Positions 1 through 10,116 of a DNA stretch of 64,000 bases are shown piece by piece; position 1 is the stretch's first letter; each line of letters starts with the position of its first letter. The stretch covers positions 62,001 through 126,000 of the forward strand of contig NZ_JXXV01000028.1 in assembly GCF_000967545.1 (NCBI RefSeq). The letters are read 5' to 3'. Both the position numbers and the translations under genes were made by a program. This DNA comes from Vibrio galatheae. GTDB lineage: Bacteria; Pseudomonadota; Gammaproteobacteria; Enterobacterales; Vibrionaceae. Under the pieces are notes generated by a model. The model saw nothing but the letters and a program-made list of their open reading frames with translations. It was not told the DNA's origin and ran no database searches.

Positions 1-697
1 TAAGCACGGCATCATTGCCCGGTTTAGGTGGAATGGGTTTACCTTGAACCGTCATACCAGGCTTGCCTTTTGTGGCAGGAACTCGCTTCATTAACGGATC
101 ATTTTCGGCAACAGTGATGGTTTCGCCAAGGTTAAGCATGTCCACTTTACCGCCCTCATCTTCCGCTTTTGGGGCCAGAACTTGCTTAGTCGGATCTTTT
201 ACCAAAGCGACAAATTTTGCGTCGCTACCTTGGATAGGGTTTTTACCTTTTGCGACAGGCTGAGTAAAAGTGGCGCCCGCTTTAAGCTGATGACTCATAA
301 CGAGTACTTTTTTCAGCGCGAGTTTGTTAATGCCTTTAGTGATATGCGCCTGCGCAAGCGCTTGGACAATCTCGGGACCTTTTAGTGGTTTACCTTTATA
401 TGCCCCAGTAACGATCATGCTAGCCAGCATATCGTGATCTGACAGCACGACCTCAACTTTAGCATCGCGCACCTCAGCGATCGTGATGCCCACATAGGCC
501 TCACTTTTCATGTCCTTAGCCAGATTGATGAATCGCGTGACCTCATCCTCTAACACATACAAATCACCCGCTCCGAGCGCTGTTAGAGCGTCACTCAATC
601 CACGAGTGTCAAAACTGTTATCTACCGTAATGTCGGGAGACAATTTTGCGATAACTTGTTCATTGTTATCAGAAAACGCGACAAACTTATTCCACAT
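1..697 (-). CDS. FapA/DUF342 family protein, 5' part only
   Basis: This reading frame runs off the left edge of the window, so only about the first 232 residues are present. The start is an ATG at the right end, directly preceded by AGAAGG. The translation begins MWNKFVAFSDNNEQVIAKLS and reaches the glycine/proline-rich segment KGKPGMTVQGKPIPPKPGND, which is the typical entry to the DUF342 (FapA, polymerised beta-helix) domain. The family is linked to flagellar/surface functions and cell-wall-associated polymers, but its biochemical role is unclear. It lies downstream of, and on the same strand as, the chemotaxis operon; a parS2 site separates the two. The family call is from sequence recognition; the function is not inferred further. 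Confidence 0.75.
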   Translation of the reverse strand, partial: MWNKFVAFSDNNEQVIAKLSPDITVDNSFDTRGLSDALTALGAGDLYVLEDEVTRFINLAKDMKSEAYVGITIAEVRDAKVEVVLSDHDMLASMIVTGAYKGKPLKGPEIVQALAQAHITKGINKLALKKVLVMSHQLKAGATFTQPVAKGKNPIQGSDAKFVALVKDPTKQVLAPKAEDEGGKVDMLNLGETITVAENDPLMKRVPATKGKPGMTVQGKPIPPKPGNDAVL

Positions 698-798
698 GCC
701 TTCTGCCCTATGTACTTCCTAACCCGAGTGTATAGAAGTTATTCCTCCAACAATATCAATAGTGTGGCAATTTAAGGCATACATCACTAGAAGGCGTT

Positions 799-811
799 TT
801 TACAGTGTAAA
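799..811. promoter_or_regulatory. parS2: parS2 site (ParB2 binding palindrome)
   Basis: Perfect 13-bp palindrome TTTACAGTGTAAA. It matches the chromosome-II centromere consensus known from V. cholerae (NTTTACANTGTAAAN). It sits between the chemotaxis operon's last gene and the FapA-like gene, about 17 kb from the replication origin. Confidence 0.9.
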
Positions 812-816
812 TAACG

Positions 817-2514
817 TTAGCTAGAGCTAGGAAAGTGATGCGTTGCCGCTAAAGAGTACACAGCAGTGACGCGACGACCTTGTTTGGAATACTCCAATGA
901 ATCACACAATTCAGTAGCAAGAATGATGCCTCGTCCATGCGTTAGATCATTGGCGGGTTCATGTTTGTCACTCTCGTAGTCAAAGCCATCGCCGCTGTGC
1001 TCAAGATCAAACGTCACTTTTTGCTCAGTAGGGTTATAATTCACTTCCAACTCCACCCAAGCGCTATCGTCGAGCTGTTTTATTTTTTCCTCCCTGATTT
1101 GATAAAACAGAAAAAAACCATCAGGCTGATCTTTAATCGACGAGTCGAGCTTCAATAGACCATGTTCTATGGCATTGGCAAATAGCTCTGATAGAACGGA
1201 GCAAACCAGATCAAGATGTGCACCACTGGTTAAGATGCCAGCAAGAAACTTTCTAATCTCAGTCATTACCGTGACTTCGCGAAGTACTGTTCCGTCGAGG
1301 CGCAATGTCGAGCAGGAAGGGACTTTATTATACTGAACTGGCTCTGTTGGTACTTCTTGAGTATTGCCATTAAGGATCGGAAACTTCATGGTCAAGATAG
1401 ATAAATCGTCCCCGACGGACTTATCTGCAAATTGTCGCACCGCCTCGTAAAGAACAGGAATGACCGCCTGACTTTTCGCAAATGAGGCTTCAAGTCGTTC
1501 TTGACCAAATTGTTCGCCAGACTCGTCCATAGCTTCGATAACACCATCTGTATAGCAAACAATTTGTTGGTCTGGTTCAAGCTTGAAGTGAGTAATGTTT
1601 GATTCAAACTCATGCGCTTTTAATACACCGAGCGGCATATGTGTTGACGTCAAACGACGTACAATCTTACCGTCAGCATCAATGAGGTAACCGTCAGGAA
1701 GTCCACCGCCCCACCAAGATACTTCAAATCCATTGGCGCGAATTTCGAAGATACTCGCCGCTAGCATCATACCCAAAGGAAGGAAGCGCACTAAAACGTC
1801 GTTAATTTCGCGCGCTATTTCGCCTAACGCTAGCCCCTTAGCCGCCATGGAAAAAAAAGCTCTTGTTGCAGGGATGGCAGAAATGGCGGCTGGCAATCCA
1901 TGCCCCGTTGCATCCGCAATCATGACGTAAACACCGCCGTGGGGTCGGTTTGCCACCACGATCAAATCGCCATTGAACACGGTAGAAGGGGTCGATAGAT
2001 AGTTAATCCCGTAGATATTCTTAACCTGAGAACTCATCTCATGCATCAAGTTAGAGAAAATGGACTCAGCGATAGCGTAATCGTAGCGAACTTGCTCATG
2101 AAATTGGCTGAGCTCATCGCGCTGCGCTTTAACTTCATTATGCATACGAACGATGCGGCAATGCGCTTGCACTTTGGCGATTAAAACACTGCGCTCTACC
2201 GGCTTGAGGATAAAGTCATCGCCAACGGTCAAACAGCGTTCAAAAGAGACATGATCATCAAGTACGGTTAAAAATATAATGGGAATATGGACATCGGGAA
2301 ACGCTTGCTTAATCTCTTCTGCCGTTGTGAATCCATCTTTAATTGGCATCATAACGTCAAGGAGTATGACATCAGGCAATCTGTCCATCTTGCGCATAGC
2401 TTCCACCACCCCTTCACCGTTTTCGAATGTCGTCACGGTTTCGACTAGGTGATTGAGCATGAATCGACACAATTCACGATTGGTCGCATGATCATCAACG
2501 ATCATTACATGCAT
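817..2514 (-). CDS. Response regulator fused to SpoIIE/RsbU-type PP2C phosphatase and HATPase domain
   Basis: A 565-residue protein with three parts. There is an N-terminal receiver domain (phospho-acceptor Asp53 in LLDVMMP). A SpoIIE/PP2C phosphatase follows at about 190-385, with metal-site motifs IADATGHG and DLSILTMKF. At the C-terminus is an RsbW-like HATPase at about 410-560, with SELFANAIEHG and HGRGI. It starts at an ATG with a GGAGG site. In partner-switching systems such a protein dephosphorylates (phosphatase part) and phosphorylates (kinase part) a STAS-domain protein; the adjacent upstream STAS gene is the obvious substrate. It is the last gene of the chemotaxis operon, so phosphotransfer from CheA to its receiver domain is a plausible but unproven input. 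The V. cholerae F7 cluster carries a similar gene. Confidence 0.85.
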   Translation of the reverse strand: MHVMIVDDHATNRELCRFMLNHLVETVTTFENGEGVVEAMRKMDRLPDVILLDVMMPIKDGFTTAEEIKQAFPDVHIPIIFLTVLDDHVSFERCLTVGDDFILKPVERSVLIAKVQAHCRIVRMHNEVKAQRDELSQFHEQVRYDYAIAESIFSNLMHEMSSQVKNIYGINYLSTPSTVFNGDLIVVANRPHGGVYVMIADATGHGLPAAISAIPATRAFFSMAAKGLALGEIAREINDVLVRFLPLGMMLAASIFEIRANGFEVSWWGGGLPDGYLIDADGKIVRRLTSTHMPLGVLKAHEFESNITHFKLEPDQQIVCYTDGVIEAMDESGEQFGQERLEASFAKSQAVIPVLYEAVRQFADKSVGDDLSILTMKFPILNGNTQEVPTEPVQYNKVPSCSTLRLDGTVLREVTVMTEIRKFLAGILTSGAHLDLVCSVLSELFANAIEHGLLKLDSSIKDQPDGFFLFYQIREEKIKQLDDSAWVELEVNYNPTEQKVTFDLEHSGDGFDYESDKHEPANDLTHGRGIILATELCDSLEYSKQGRRVTAVYSLAATHHFPSSS

Positions 2515-2532
2515 AACAGACCTCCGAGTGGT

Positions 2533-2832
2533 TTACTCAATGGCAAATTTCTTATCAAAACGAGATATGGTTAGGATTTTCCTCACTTGAGGCAGTGTGT
2601 TGGTAATACGGATAGTGCCATCCCCTTGGCCTAAATAGTTGTGCATATTGAGCAACATGCCAAGACCTGCACTGTCAATGTAGTCAACTTTGCGTAAGTC
2701 GATGGTAAATCGAAATTCCTGACGGTCATTATAGCAACGACGAAACTCCTGAACTAAGTTAAAGCCAAATGCCCCTTCAATTAGAATAGTAATGTGCTTG
2801 GACGCTGAATCAATCACGGTTTCTACTGACAT
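2533..2832 (-). CDS. STAS-domain anti-anti-sigma-type protein
   Basis: A 99-residue single STAS domain. The motif DYIDSAGLGMLL contains the conserved serine (Ser of DSAG) that kinases of the RsbW type phosphorylate, so this copy looks competent for partner switching. It lies 18 bp upstream of the RsbU-like phosphatase/kinase gene and 43 bp downstream of the small MCP gene in one operon. Its partner is inferred to be the HATPase part of the downstream protein. The final target (sigma factor, diguanylate cyclase or chemotaxis protein) is not visible here. Confidence 0.85.
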   Translation of the reverse strand: MSVETVIDSASKHITILIEGAFGFNLVQEFRRCYNDRQEFRFTIDLRKVDYIDSAGLGMLLNMHNYLGQGDGTIRITNTLPQVRKILTISRFDKKFAIE

Positions 2833-2875
2833 AATTTTTCTTTTACCTCACTGGTTTAAATCTACGCATTGTGGT

Positions 2876-4045
2876 TCAGAACAACTCAACTTCACCCTCT
2901 TCAATACTCTCTTGTGATGCAGCTGGCGCTCCTCGATTTTCGGCTTGATGATGTAAGTCAACCACACCCTCTGTGAACGCTTGTTGATCGATTTCTTGAT
3001 TTGCCCACTGTTCACACAAAATGGCAAATTTCTGCAAGTAGTCCACCGATTGGCGGGCGTAATCACCTTGTTGGACGATGATGTCCGCAAATTGCAGTGC
3101 CCTGATCCCGTTATCGACTTGAACATGCAGTAGGTCACCACTCGAACGAATTTTCTTCAGCTCTTGTTCTACCGATTGGTTAATCTCATGAACACCACGC
3201 AACATTTCGTCCACTTTATCTTTTGACTCAATCGCGTCAGTCATATCGATCGACGCCATTTCGCCAACCGTTTTGTTAGCCTGCTGGACGGTACTTTGCG
3301 CAACATTGATCTCTTCTTCGATTTCGTCGTTGAGCTCCTTCGCTTTCAAAGACAAGTTACGAACTTCTTGCGCGACAACGGCAAAACCACGGCCGGCTTC
3401 TCCTGCTCGCGCCGCCTCAATAGCTGCATTCAGAGCCAATAAATTAGTCTGTTCAGATAGGCCACGTACTTGCGCGAGTAGCTTAAATACCGCATCTAAC
3501 TTGTCTGACATATCGTGAATACTGTGGACGGCGGAAATACTTCTTTCCGATACGTTAACAAGCGTTTCCACAAACTGACGAATGATCGCCTCGGTTTTTG
3601 GTAGCACCTGGCTGATATCATTGTTCTTGTCGCGGTTACCCAGCAAATTGTCAACAAGGTCTGTGGTAATGTGATTTTGTTCCTCAGCAATTTTTTGCAA
3701 TTCAAAGTAGCTTTCGTTGAGTGTCTCGACTGACTCATCAACAACACTCCGTTGATGCTCTAACGGCTCAATCAATTGCCGAGAAATTTTTCCCAACATG
3801 GGCGAGATTTCCGCGGGTGGCGCTTGGTTAAGATGATGGCTCTGAGCCTTGTTGTTATGCACTTTCGACTTACTTACTGATGAGGCAGGGTTTGCGATAA
3901 CAAACCACGGTATGGCCGCTGCGGCTATCATAGCGGCGACAAGTGCCAATGAAGTGGACATACTCATTGCCAACGATAACAGCGCTATCTGTATCCCTAC
4001 TGCGATGAAGTACTTGATTTTTATACTGCTATTATTCGATTTCAT
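2876..4045 (-). CDS. Small methyl-accepting chemotaxis protein without periplasmic domain
   Basis: A 389-residue receptor. Two close hydrophobic segments at about 10-50 leave almost no periplasmic loop. They are followed by a coiled-coil signalling domain with the conserved tip [19 protein letters not shown] and [12 protein letters not shown]. No HAMP or ligand-binding domain is evident, so it probably senses an intracellular or membrane cue or acts as an array component. The C-terminus reads GEVELF, resembling the tethering pentapeptide xWExF of CheR/CheB-binding receptors, and the same VELF ending occurs on CheD in this operon. Start ATG has an AAGGA site. It follows cheB by 30 bp. Confidence 0.85.
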   Translation of the reverse strand: MKSNNSSIKIKYFIAVGIQIALLSLAMSMSTSLALVAAMIAAAAIPWFVIANPASSVSKSKVHNNKAQSHHLNQAPPAEISPMLGKISRQLIEPLEHQRSVVDESVETLNESYFELQKIAEEQNHITTDLVDNLLGNRDKNNDISQVLPKTEAIIRQFVETLVNVSERSISAVHSIHDMSDKLDAVFKLLAQVRGLSEQTNLLALNAAIEAARAGEAGRGFAVVAQEVRNLSLKAKELNDEIEEEINVAQSTVQQANKTVGEMASIDMTDAIESKDKVDEMLRGVHEINQSVEQELKKIRSSGDLLHVQVDNGIRALQFADIIVQQGDYARQSVDYLQKFAILCEQWANQEIDQQAFTEGVVDLHHQAENRGAPAASQESIEEGEVELF

Positions 4046-4075
4046 CGTTGTTCCTTGAAATAGTGACTCGCCTGA

Positions 4076-5116
4076 TTAATCTTTTGCTGCCAAGTACTGG
4101 CAGATTTGCTTGGGAATTTTGTTTAAGTCTAAAATTGAGAGCGCCGCATCCAGCTCTACGGCAACCCGAGGCATCCCCCACACAACCGAAGAGGCCTCAT
4201 CTTGGGCAATGGTTTTTGCTCCTAGCTTTTTCATACTCAATAGCCCTTGAGCGCCATCTTTGCCCATTCCAGTTAAAATGACGCCAATTGAGTTTTTGCC
4301 CACGGTTTCTGCTACCGAGTCAAACATCACATCCACAGATGGTTTATGCAGGTTGACTGTCGGTCTGTCGTCGAGCTGACAATACAAACGATCGCCTCTG
4401 CGTATCACCACTAGATGTTTGTCACCAGGCGCTACGTAGGCACAACCATTCACTAACGGAGCGCGATTTACGTCGAGCTGTTTGACCTCAATATCACTGT
4501 TTTCATTAAGCCGAGCAGCGAATGAAGGGGAGAACATCGCACTGATATGTTGAGTAATGATGATAGGCGGCAAACCAGCAGGTAACGCCGACAAAACATT
4601 TTTCACCGCCTCGGTTCCTCCAGTCGATGCTCCGATAGCAATCACTTCGGTTTTATTGTTCTGTGTCGGAACGGAAATAGATTCACTCATAGAGCCCAGC
4701 GGTTGGCTGGCCACATTCGCACCCGCAGCTATTTTAATCTTTTCATTAACGAGTTTTTTGTAGTTGACCATTTCGGCAGTACTATCTACCGAAGGTTTAG
4801 GAAAATAATCCACAGCTCCGAGTTCAAGCGCGGTTAAGGTTGCATCGGCCCCGTGCTGAGTCAGCGTTGAAATCATTACCACAGGCATAGGACGTAATCG
4901 CATTAAGTTTTTTAAAAACTTCACGCCATTCATTTTTGGCATTTCAATGTCCAGCGTCAGCACATCGGGGTTATGTTGTTTGATCAAATCCCGAGCCTGA
5001 TATGGGTCTTCAGCCATCGCTACGACCTCTAATTCAGGATCAGAGCTAATTAACTGCGAAAGCAACGCTCTAAATACTGGGGAATCGTCAACGATAAGAA
5101 CCTTTATTTTTCTCAT
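4076..5116 (-). CDS. cheB: CheB chemotaxis glutamate methylesterase/deamidase
   Basis: A 346-residue protein of standard CheB layout. The receiver domain has Asp56 in LTLDIEMP. The C-terminal methylesterase carries the catalytic motifs GASTGGTEA (Ser), [13 protein letters not shown] (His) and [10 protein letters not shown] (Asp). It removes methyl groups from receptor glutamates when phosphorylated by CheA. Its start codon overlaps the cheD stop (TGATG), indicating translational coupling. This is the CheB of the F7-type cluster, presumably acting on the PAS receptor with the WEEF tail. Confidence 0.95.
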   Translation of the reverse strand: MRKIKVLIVDDSPVFRALLSQLISSDPELEVVAMAEDPYQARDLIKQHNPDVLTLDIEMPKMNGVKFLKNLMRLRPMPVVMISTLTQHGADATLTALELGAVDYFPKPSVDSTAEMVNYKKLVNEKIKIAAGANVASQPLGSMSESISVPTQNNKTEVIAIGASTGGTEAVKNVLSALPAGLPPIIITQHISAMFSPSFAARLNENSDIEVKQLDVNRAPLVNGCAYVAPGDKHLVVIRRGDRLYCQLDDRPTVNLHKPSVDVMFDSVAETVGKNSIGVILTGMGKDGAQGLLSMKKLGAKTIAQDEASSVVWGMPRVAVELDAALSILDLNKIPKQICQYLAAKD

Positions 5117-5763
5117 CAGAACAACTCCACATCGTCGTCATGAGGACGGTGACTCTCTTTATCCAACTGACGGGCATATTTTTCTTCTTGATGTTGTACG
5201 TTATGTACTTCTGTAAACGGTATCCGTTTGAGCCAAGCTTTACCGCTAATGGGGTCAAATAGTACTCGACGTGGCTCCAGCCCCCCGAGATCTTGAGCGA
5301 TAACCTCTAAACGCTCTTGAGCAACATAGCTGCGAATGAACTGGACGTTTTTTTCTCCGACCATACTGTTGAGACCTAACATTTGCGCACCACCAAATAG
5401 TTTGACTTGCAACGCAGAACGTCGTGCGCCTCTATGAATCAACTCATTTATCAATATCTCCATCGCAAAACTGCCGTAACGTGATGCAGTTGAAACAACC
5501 TCTTCAGGCTTCCAAGACCTCAGTTGCGTTCGACTATCAAATGGAAGTAAAAAATGGTTCATACCACCTACCGCCTTCTGTTCGTCCCATATACAAGCAG
5601 CAATACAAGATCCTAATCCCGTCGCAATAATCTCGTCGGTCTTTTGCGTACAATATACGCCACCAGGAAACACTTTCACGATGTGCTTCTCTCTTGAAGG
5701 ATGATAGAAGCGACTGAAGTGGTTATTTTCATAACTATCTTTTCTATTGAAAGACCTCTGCAT
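5116..5763 (-). CDS. cheD: CheD chemoreceptor glutamine deamidase
   Basis: A 215-residue CheD. The core shows the catalytic-site features [12 protein letters not shown] (Cys) and [10 protein letters not shown] (His), as in receptor glutamine deamidases. Beyond the normal core there is a charged C-terminal extension ending DDDVELF, which resembles the EVELF tail of the small MCP and the EWEEF tail of the PAS receptor in the same operon. This may be a docking tail, an inference from sequence only. It lies between cheR (9 bp gap) and cheB (one-base overlap). The Shine-Dalgarno site is weak, which fits coupling. Confidence 0.93.
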   Translation of the reverse strand: MQRSFNRKDSYENNHFSRFYHPSREKHIVKVFPGGVYCTQKTDEIIATGLGSCIAACIWDEQKAVGGMNHFLLPFDSRTQLRSWKPEEVVSTASRYGSFAMEILINELIHRGARRSALQVKLFGGAQMLGLNSMVGEKNVQFIRSYVAQERLEVIAQDLGGLEPRRVLFDPISGKAWLKRIPFTEVHNVQHQEEKYARQLDKESHRPHDDDVELF

Positions 5764-5772
5764 AATGGATGC

Positions 5773-6630
5773 CTATTTCTTTACATAAATGGTATGGCCG
5801 AGATGATGAAAGATATCTAGGCTAGCCGGAACACCCTCGGAATGACCGATAAAAAGAACGCCATTTGGCTTAAGATGTTGATGGAAACGCTTGAGCAATT
5901 TTTCTTGGGTCTGTTTATCAAAATAGATCATCACATTACGGCATGAGATAAGATCGAACTGCTCCTCAAATTTCCATTCTTCCAACAGATTCAAGCGATG
6001 AAAAAGGATGCGTTTTTGTAACCCTACCTTGCATTTAATTTGACCTTGGTGCTGGCCTACGCCGCGCACAAAACAAGGTTTAAGGTATTTGTTGGGAATG
6101 CTCGATATCGCCTCGTCACTGTAAACCCCTGTTTTCGCGTGAGCTAATACCTTAGTGTCCAGATCTGTAGCAGTAATTTTCACATCATCGAAATAGGACA
6201 GAGCATTAGACCAGTGCAACGAAGCAATGAAGCTGTATGGCTCTTCGCCGGTCGAGCAACCTGCAGACCAAATCTTCAACCTTTTTACGCCTTGCTCGCG
6301 CCACTCTTTCATCAGCACCTTTTCCATAAATTCAAAGTGATGATACTCGCGGAAAAACTGCGTTTTATTGGTCGTAAGGCAATTGATAAAAGTGAGTTGT
6401 TCTTCCGCATCTTGCTCTATGATCGGGCGATACTCACTAAAGCGTTTTAGGCCAAGCCGTCTAAGTTGACGGCTTACCCTGCCATACACCATGGTTCGTT
6501 TTCTATCAGAGAAGAAGATTCCGACATTCTTGTGCATAAACCATTGAATGAATTTGAAATCTTTATCAGTGAGTTCAAATTCCTGATTTAAGGGTGCGGC
6601 CTTCTCGCTTTGAGCTAGAACTCTTCCCAT
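5773..6630 (-). CDS. cheR: CheR chemoreceptor methyltransferase
   Basis: A 285-residue SAM-dependent methyltransferase that methylates receptor glutamates. It has the N-terminal CheR helical domain (about 20-95) and a Rossmann catalytic domain with [13 protein letters not shown] (SAM site) and [11 protein letters not shown]. The small beta-subdomain that binds receptor pentapeptides appears present. It overlaps the end of the PAS-receptor gene by 16 bp, placing it in tight translational linkage to the receptor whose WEEF tail it probably binds, as known for CheR2 and Aer2/McpB of Pseudomonas aeruginosa. Confidence 0.95.
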   Translation of the reverse strand: MGRVLAQSEKAAPLNQEFELTDKDFKFIQWFMHKNVGIFFSDRKRTMVYGRVSRQLRRLGLKRFSEYRPIIEQDAEEQLTFINCLTTNKTQFFREYHHFEFMEKVLMKEWREQGVKRLKIWSAGCSTGEEPYSFIASLHWSNALSYFDDVKITATDLDTKVLAHAKTGVYSDEAISSIPNKYLKPCFVRGVGQHQGQIKCKVGLQKRILFHRLNLLEEWKFEEQFDLISCRNVMIYFDKQTQEKLLKRFHQHLKPNGVLFIGHSEGVPASLDIFHHLGHTIYVKK

Positions 6631-9005
6631 TCGTCTCCATCCTCTTCAAGCTTATAGCTAGAGTTGGCAACCTTAGGTGTTCGAATATCTCGGACATTAG
6701 TTTCTTGTCTGGCTTTTTCGTGCGGTTTAGCGTCAAACGTCGCAACATTGCTGTCCGTAACAAAGAAGTTCATTAAGTGTAAGAGCTCTTTACCTTCGTC
6801 TTTAAGTGATTGGCTTGCTGCTGATGTTTCTTCGACCAAGGACGCATTTTGTTGCGTCATCTCATCCATGGTGCTAATTGCTCGATTGATTTCGTCTATT
6901 CCTGTGGATTGCTCTAGGCTCGACGACGCGATTTGCGCAATCAATTCCGTAACCTTCTGCACCGCATCGACGATCTCATTCAGCGTTTCTCCTGATTCAT
7001 CCACTAAACGTGAACCTTCATCGACCTTCTCAACGCTATCATTGATAAGCCCTTTGATTTCCTTAGCCGCTGCAGCACTGCGCTGTGCAAGGTTACGAAC
7101 TTCACCCGCAACCACGGCAAAACCTCTACCCTGCTCGCCGGCTCGCGCAGCCTCTACCGCCGCATTCAACGCCAGCAGATTGGTTTGGAAAGCAATTTCA
7201 TCGATAACCCCGATAATATCGGCAATTTTCTTACTTGCAGTGTTGATTTCAGCCATCGCTGAAACCGCTTGGCCAACAACTTCGCCACCTTTGCTGGCTT
7301 TCTTCGCTGCGTCATCAGAAAGCTCGTTGGCTCCTTTGGCGTTATCCGCATTTTGGCGCACCGTCGCTGTCATCTGTTCCATGCTCGCCGCGGTTTCTTC
7401 CAAATTCGACGCCTGCGCTTCAACACGTTGACTTAAGTCATTGTTACCCTCAGCAATTTCACTCGAAGCTGTGGCGACGCGAGCAGAGGATTGAGTGATC
7501 TTGTCGACCATATTTCTTAGATTGAGGATTGACGTGTTGACCGCATTAGACAAGCGTTCAAATTCACCCGTGTTGTCGTCTGGCATGGTGGTATTGAGGT
7601 TGCCGTCAGCGACCTGACTCATGACATCAATACACTGCCTCATTGGCGCAACCATGGTATCGAGAAGATTGTTGATACCATCACCAAGTTCTTTCATAAA
7701 TCCGTTGTAAACACTGGTGTCGATGCGATCATCCAGCTCACCAACAATGGCTTTCTGAATCAGAGCTTCGACCTGACGTTGACCATCTTGCTGCTCGGTA
7801 ATATCGATCCACTGTAATGCTGGTCCAATGTAATTCCCTTCACTATCGCGCATTGCAATACAGGTGAGATTAAACTCAAGCCCACCAACAGCGATGTTAG
7901 AGGAAAAAGGCAAGCGATCTGGATTGGTAATAATGCTGCGTTGATGACCAGGGTTTTTATGGAATATATCAATATTCTTACCGACCAGATTACTCGCATC
8001 AAACCCTGAAAGGACTTTTTTCAAATCACTTTCTCGGCTACTGAGCAAGGTTTGCAGAGCCGGATTTAAGTAGGTAATGATGCCATCTTTGTTGGCCATC
8101 ATTAGATTCGTCGTCATACCCGAGACCGCAGAGGCCAAGCGACCAATTTCTTCTTCTTTGGCTCGCTCTGCCGTTACATCACGCCACTCAAGCGTATTGC
8201 CGATGTAATTTCCTTGAGCGTCATGGATGGCAGCAACATTGAGCTCGATCTTAATGTCAGCGATATTGATGTCGGTGCTGTAAGGCAAATTGCTGGGATC
8301 AGCGAGCATTTTACGCTGGTGAGCCGGATTGCGGTGGAACTCATCAATACAGCGCCCCATTAACCACTCTTCACTCGCAGTAAAACCACTCCACACAGTG
8401 CGCATGGTGGCTTCATGTTGTTTGAATAAGCTAATGGTTTCTTTGTTCGCATAAGTGATGTTGAAATCTCTATCAATCATGACCATTGCTGTTTGCGCTT
8501 GGTTGACAGCCGCTTGTAGACGAGAAATTTCGTTATTTTGTTTAACGTTTTCAGTTACGTCAGACCACTCTAGCGTATTACCTACATAATTCCCTTGTTT
8601 ATCAATAATTGCGCCAACATTGAGTTCAATCAGGACATCTTTAACATTAATTGTTGTGGTGTAAGGGAGATTAGATGGTGATGACAGCATTTGGCGTTGG
8701 TGACTTGGATTGGCATGAAATAGGTCAATACAATAACCAAGCAAAAATTCCTCCGAGGCGCGGAAGTTAGGCCACATTGACTGAAACAACGCTTCATGCG
8801 TTTTGAGCAAGTCAACTGACTTTTGATTGAGATAGGTAATCTTAAAATCACGGTCAATCATCATCAAAGCCGTTTGAGCCGCATTTAAAGCCGAGAACAG
8901 TTGCTCCCTTGACACGCCTTGCTCTGATTGCTCGTCGGTTAATGTATCCTGCGTTGGTGCTTCAAACTGTGCAGCGGGTGCTGTTTTCCTATTCCAAAAT
9001 GCCAT
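6615..9005 (-). CDS. Aer2-type soluble chemoreceptor with three tandem PAS domains
   Basis: A 796-residue receptor with no transmembrane segment. It contains three PAS repeats (about 30-155, 160-280, 285-405), a HAMP-like segment (about 415-500) and a long MCP signalling domain with the tip [18 protein letters not shown]. Each PAS has the pattern FHxNPxHQR followed by LEW/LQW-x-D-[VI]-T; in Pseudomonas Aer2 a His in this helix ligates haem and this Trp contacts bound oxygen, so oxygen or gas sensing is likely. The C-terminal pentapeptide is EWEEF, matching the CheR-binding tail (GWEEF) of Aer2. V. cholerae Aer2 is reported to have tandem PAS-haem domains; three is more than that. Start ATG has GAGGGA. 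Confidence 0.92.
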   Translation of the reverse strand: MAFWNRKTAPAAQFEAPTQDTLTDEQSEQGVSREQLFSALNAAQTALMMIDRDFKITYLNQKSVDLLKTHEALFQSMWPNFRASEEFLLGYCIDLFHANPSHQRQMLSSPSNLPYTTTINVKDVLIELNVGAIIDKQGNYVGNTLEWSDVTENVKQNNEISRLQAAVNQAQTAMVMIDRDFNITYANKETISLFKQHEATMRTVWSGFTASEEWLMGRCIDEFHRNPAHQRKMLADPSNLPYSTDINIADIKIELNVAAIHDAQGNYIGNTLEWRDVTAERAKEEEIGRLASAVSGMTTNLMMANKDGIITYLNPALQTLLSSRESDLKKVLSGFDASNLVGKNIDIFHKNPGHQRSIITNPDRLPFSSNIAVGGLEFNLTCIAMRDSEGNYIGPALQWIDITEQQDGQRQVEALIQKAIVGELDDRIDTSVYNGFMKELGDGINNLLDTMVAPMRQCIDVMSQVADGNLNTTMPDDNTGEFERLSNAVNTSILNLRNMVDKITQSSARVATASSEIAEGNNDLSQRVEAQASNLEETAASMEQMTATVRQNADNAKGANELSDDAAKKASKGGEVVGQAVSAMAEINTASKKIADIIGVIDEIAFQTNLLALNAAVEAARAGEQGRGFAVVAGEVRNLAQRSAAAAKEIKGLINDSVEKVDEGSRLVDESGETLNEIVDAVQKVTELIAQIASSSLEQSTGIDEINRAISTMDEMTQQNASLVEETSAASQSLKDEGKELLHLMNFFVTDSNVATFDAKPHEKARQETNVRDIRTPKVANSSYKLEEDGDEWEEF

Positions 9006-9076
9006 GAGTTTTCCCTCACTGGTTGCTTATTCTGACGTGTTTTTTGCAGCAAAAATGTCAATTATTCCTGCTGAGA

Positions 9077-9547
9077 TTAGGCCCAACTCTCTTCCTCTTG
9101 GTCGGGAACAGGAAGCTCAGCTACATCAAACAGAGCCTCCAAATGAATCAGTATTAGATGTCCATTAGTCACCGACGCAATACCCCGAACATAACTATGG
9201 TCAACGTTGGTCGATACATGAGGTGACGGTTTAATTTGCTCTTCTGTCAGCGGATAAACCTCAGACACCCCATCAACGATAATTCCTAATGGGTGCTTAT
9301 GTGAATCATTCAAAACAATCACAACTGTTGTTGAACTGATTTGCGCTGGAGCGAGGCCAAAGCGCATTCGTAAATCAACAATCGGCACATATTCACCTCG
9401 AATCTCTAACACCCCTTTCATATACTCCGGTGAGTTTGGAACCTGTCTTACCGTACTCCAGCCTCTCACTTCGCGTACATCAAGAATGGGAACACCATAC
9501 TCTTCCCCTTCCAAAACAAAGCTGAGAAACTCCTGTGTTGTCATCAT
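9077..9547 (-). CDS. cheW: CheW coupling protein (second copy)
   Basis: A 156-residue CheW that links the kinase CheA to receptors in the array. A single CheW-like SH3 domain is seen with EYGVPILDVREVRGW, MKGVLEIRGEYVPIVDLR and GIIVDGVSEVYPL. The start codon overlaps the end of the preceding cheW gene by 4 bp. Two CheW proteins are also encoded in the V. cholerae F7 cluster, and they may differ in which receptor they join. Start is an ATG (two ATGs in tandem; the first is taken here). Confidence 0.93.
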   Translation of the reverse strand: MMTTQEFLSFVLEGEEYGVPILDVREVRGWSTVRQVPNSPEYMKGVLEIRGEYVPIVDLRMRFGLAPAQISSTTVVIVLNDSHKHPLGIIVDGVSEVYPLTEEQIKPSPHVSTNVDHSYVRGIASVTNGHLILIHLEALFDVAELPVPDQEEESWA

Positions 9548-10107
9548 CTGTCAGTCCTCAAAATGCGGTCGATATTGAGCAGCTCTTCTGTGTCTAGCAA
9601 TGACATCACATACTCGCCGACGTTAATAAGCCCTTGCAGATAAGGGGTCACAAGCGACTCTCCGACTGAAGGATACAGCTCATTTGAACCGCGACTTACG
9701 ACATCGCTGACAGCATCCACAACTAAGCCCATAAGGCGGTCTTGTTCGCCATTGCTATATCGCAGCACGATAACCACTGTGGTCGGCAGGTAGTCGTTCG
9801 TACCAATAGAGAATCGCAGCCGTAAATCAACCACCGGCACAATCATGCCACGCAAATTAATGACTCCGCGGACAAACTCTGGTGCTCTTGGAATTGGTGT
9901 TGGCCGCTCCCAAACTCGAATCTCTTCGACATCTTTGATTTCCACTCCGTAGAGCTCATCTGCTAGTCGAAAGCTGAGAAAATCAGCGCTCTCGCTCACT
10001 TCAGAGCTGACGTTTTCTAATAGCATTTCAGCTTGAGCTTCAATGCCCTGTTTTGCTGCATCAGACATTGCATTGATGTTTTTCAGTTCGCTCGCCACTC
10101 CGTCCAT
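9544..10107 (-). CDS. cheW: CheW coupling protein (first copy, N-terminally extended)
   Basis: A 187-residue CheW with an extra N-terminal helical extension of about 40 residues (NAMSDAAKQGIEAQAEMLLE) before the CheW domain, which shows ELYGVEIKDVEEIRVWERP, VRGVINLRGMIVPVVDLR and LMGLVVDAVSDVV. It couples CheA to receptors. It follows cheA by 9 bp with a GGGGG-type ribosome site. Its difference from the second copy lies mainly in the extension, which is longer than the usual CheW and could contact another array component. Confidence 0.92.
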   Translation of the reverse strand: MDGVASELKNINAMSDAAKQGIEAQAEMLLENVSSEVSESADFLSFRLADELYGVEIKDVEEIRVWERPTPIPRAPEFVRGVINLRGMIVPVVDLRLRFSIGTNDYLPTTVVIVLRYSNGEQDRLMGLVVDAVSDVVSRGSNELYPSVGESLVTPYLQGLINVGEYVMSLLDTEELLNIDRILRTDR

Positions 10108-10116
10108 AAATGCCCC

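Noticed and set aside
2848..3141. A 97-codon minus-strand open frame
   Set aside because: It overlaps the small MCP gene out of frame and has no start context or family similarity.
6664..7431. A 255-codon plus-strand open frame opposite the PAS receptor
   Set aside because: It is the antisense shadow of the highly regular MCP signalling domain; composition is Ser/Ala/Leu-rich with no family resemblance.
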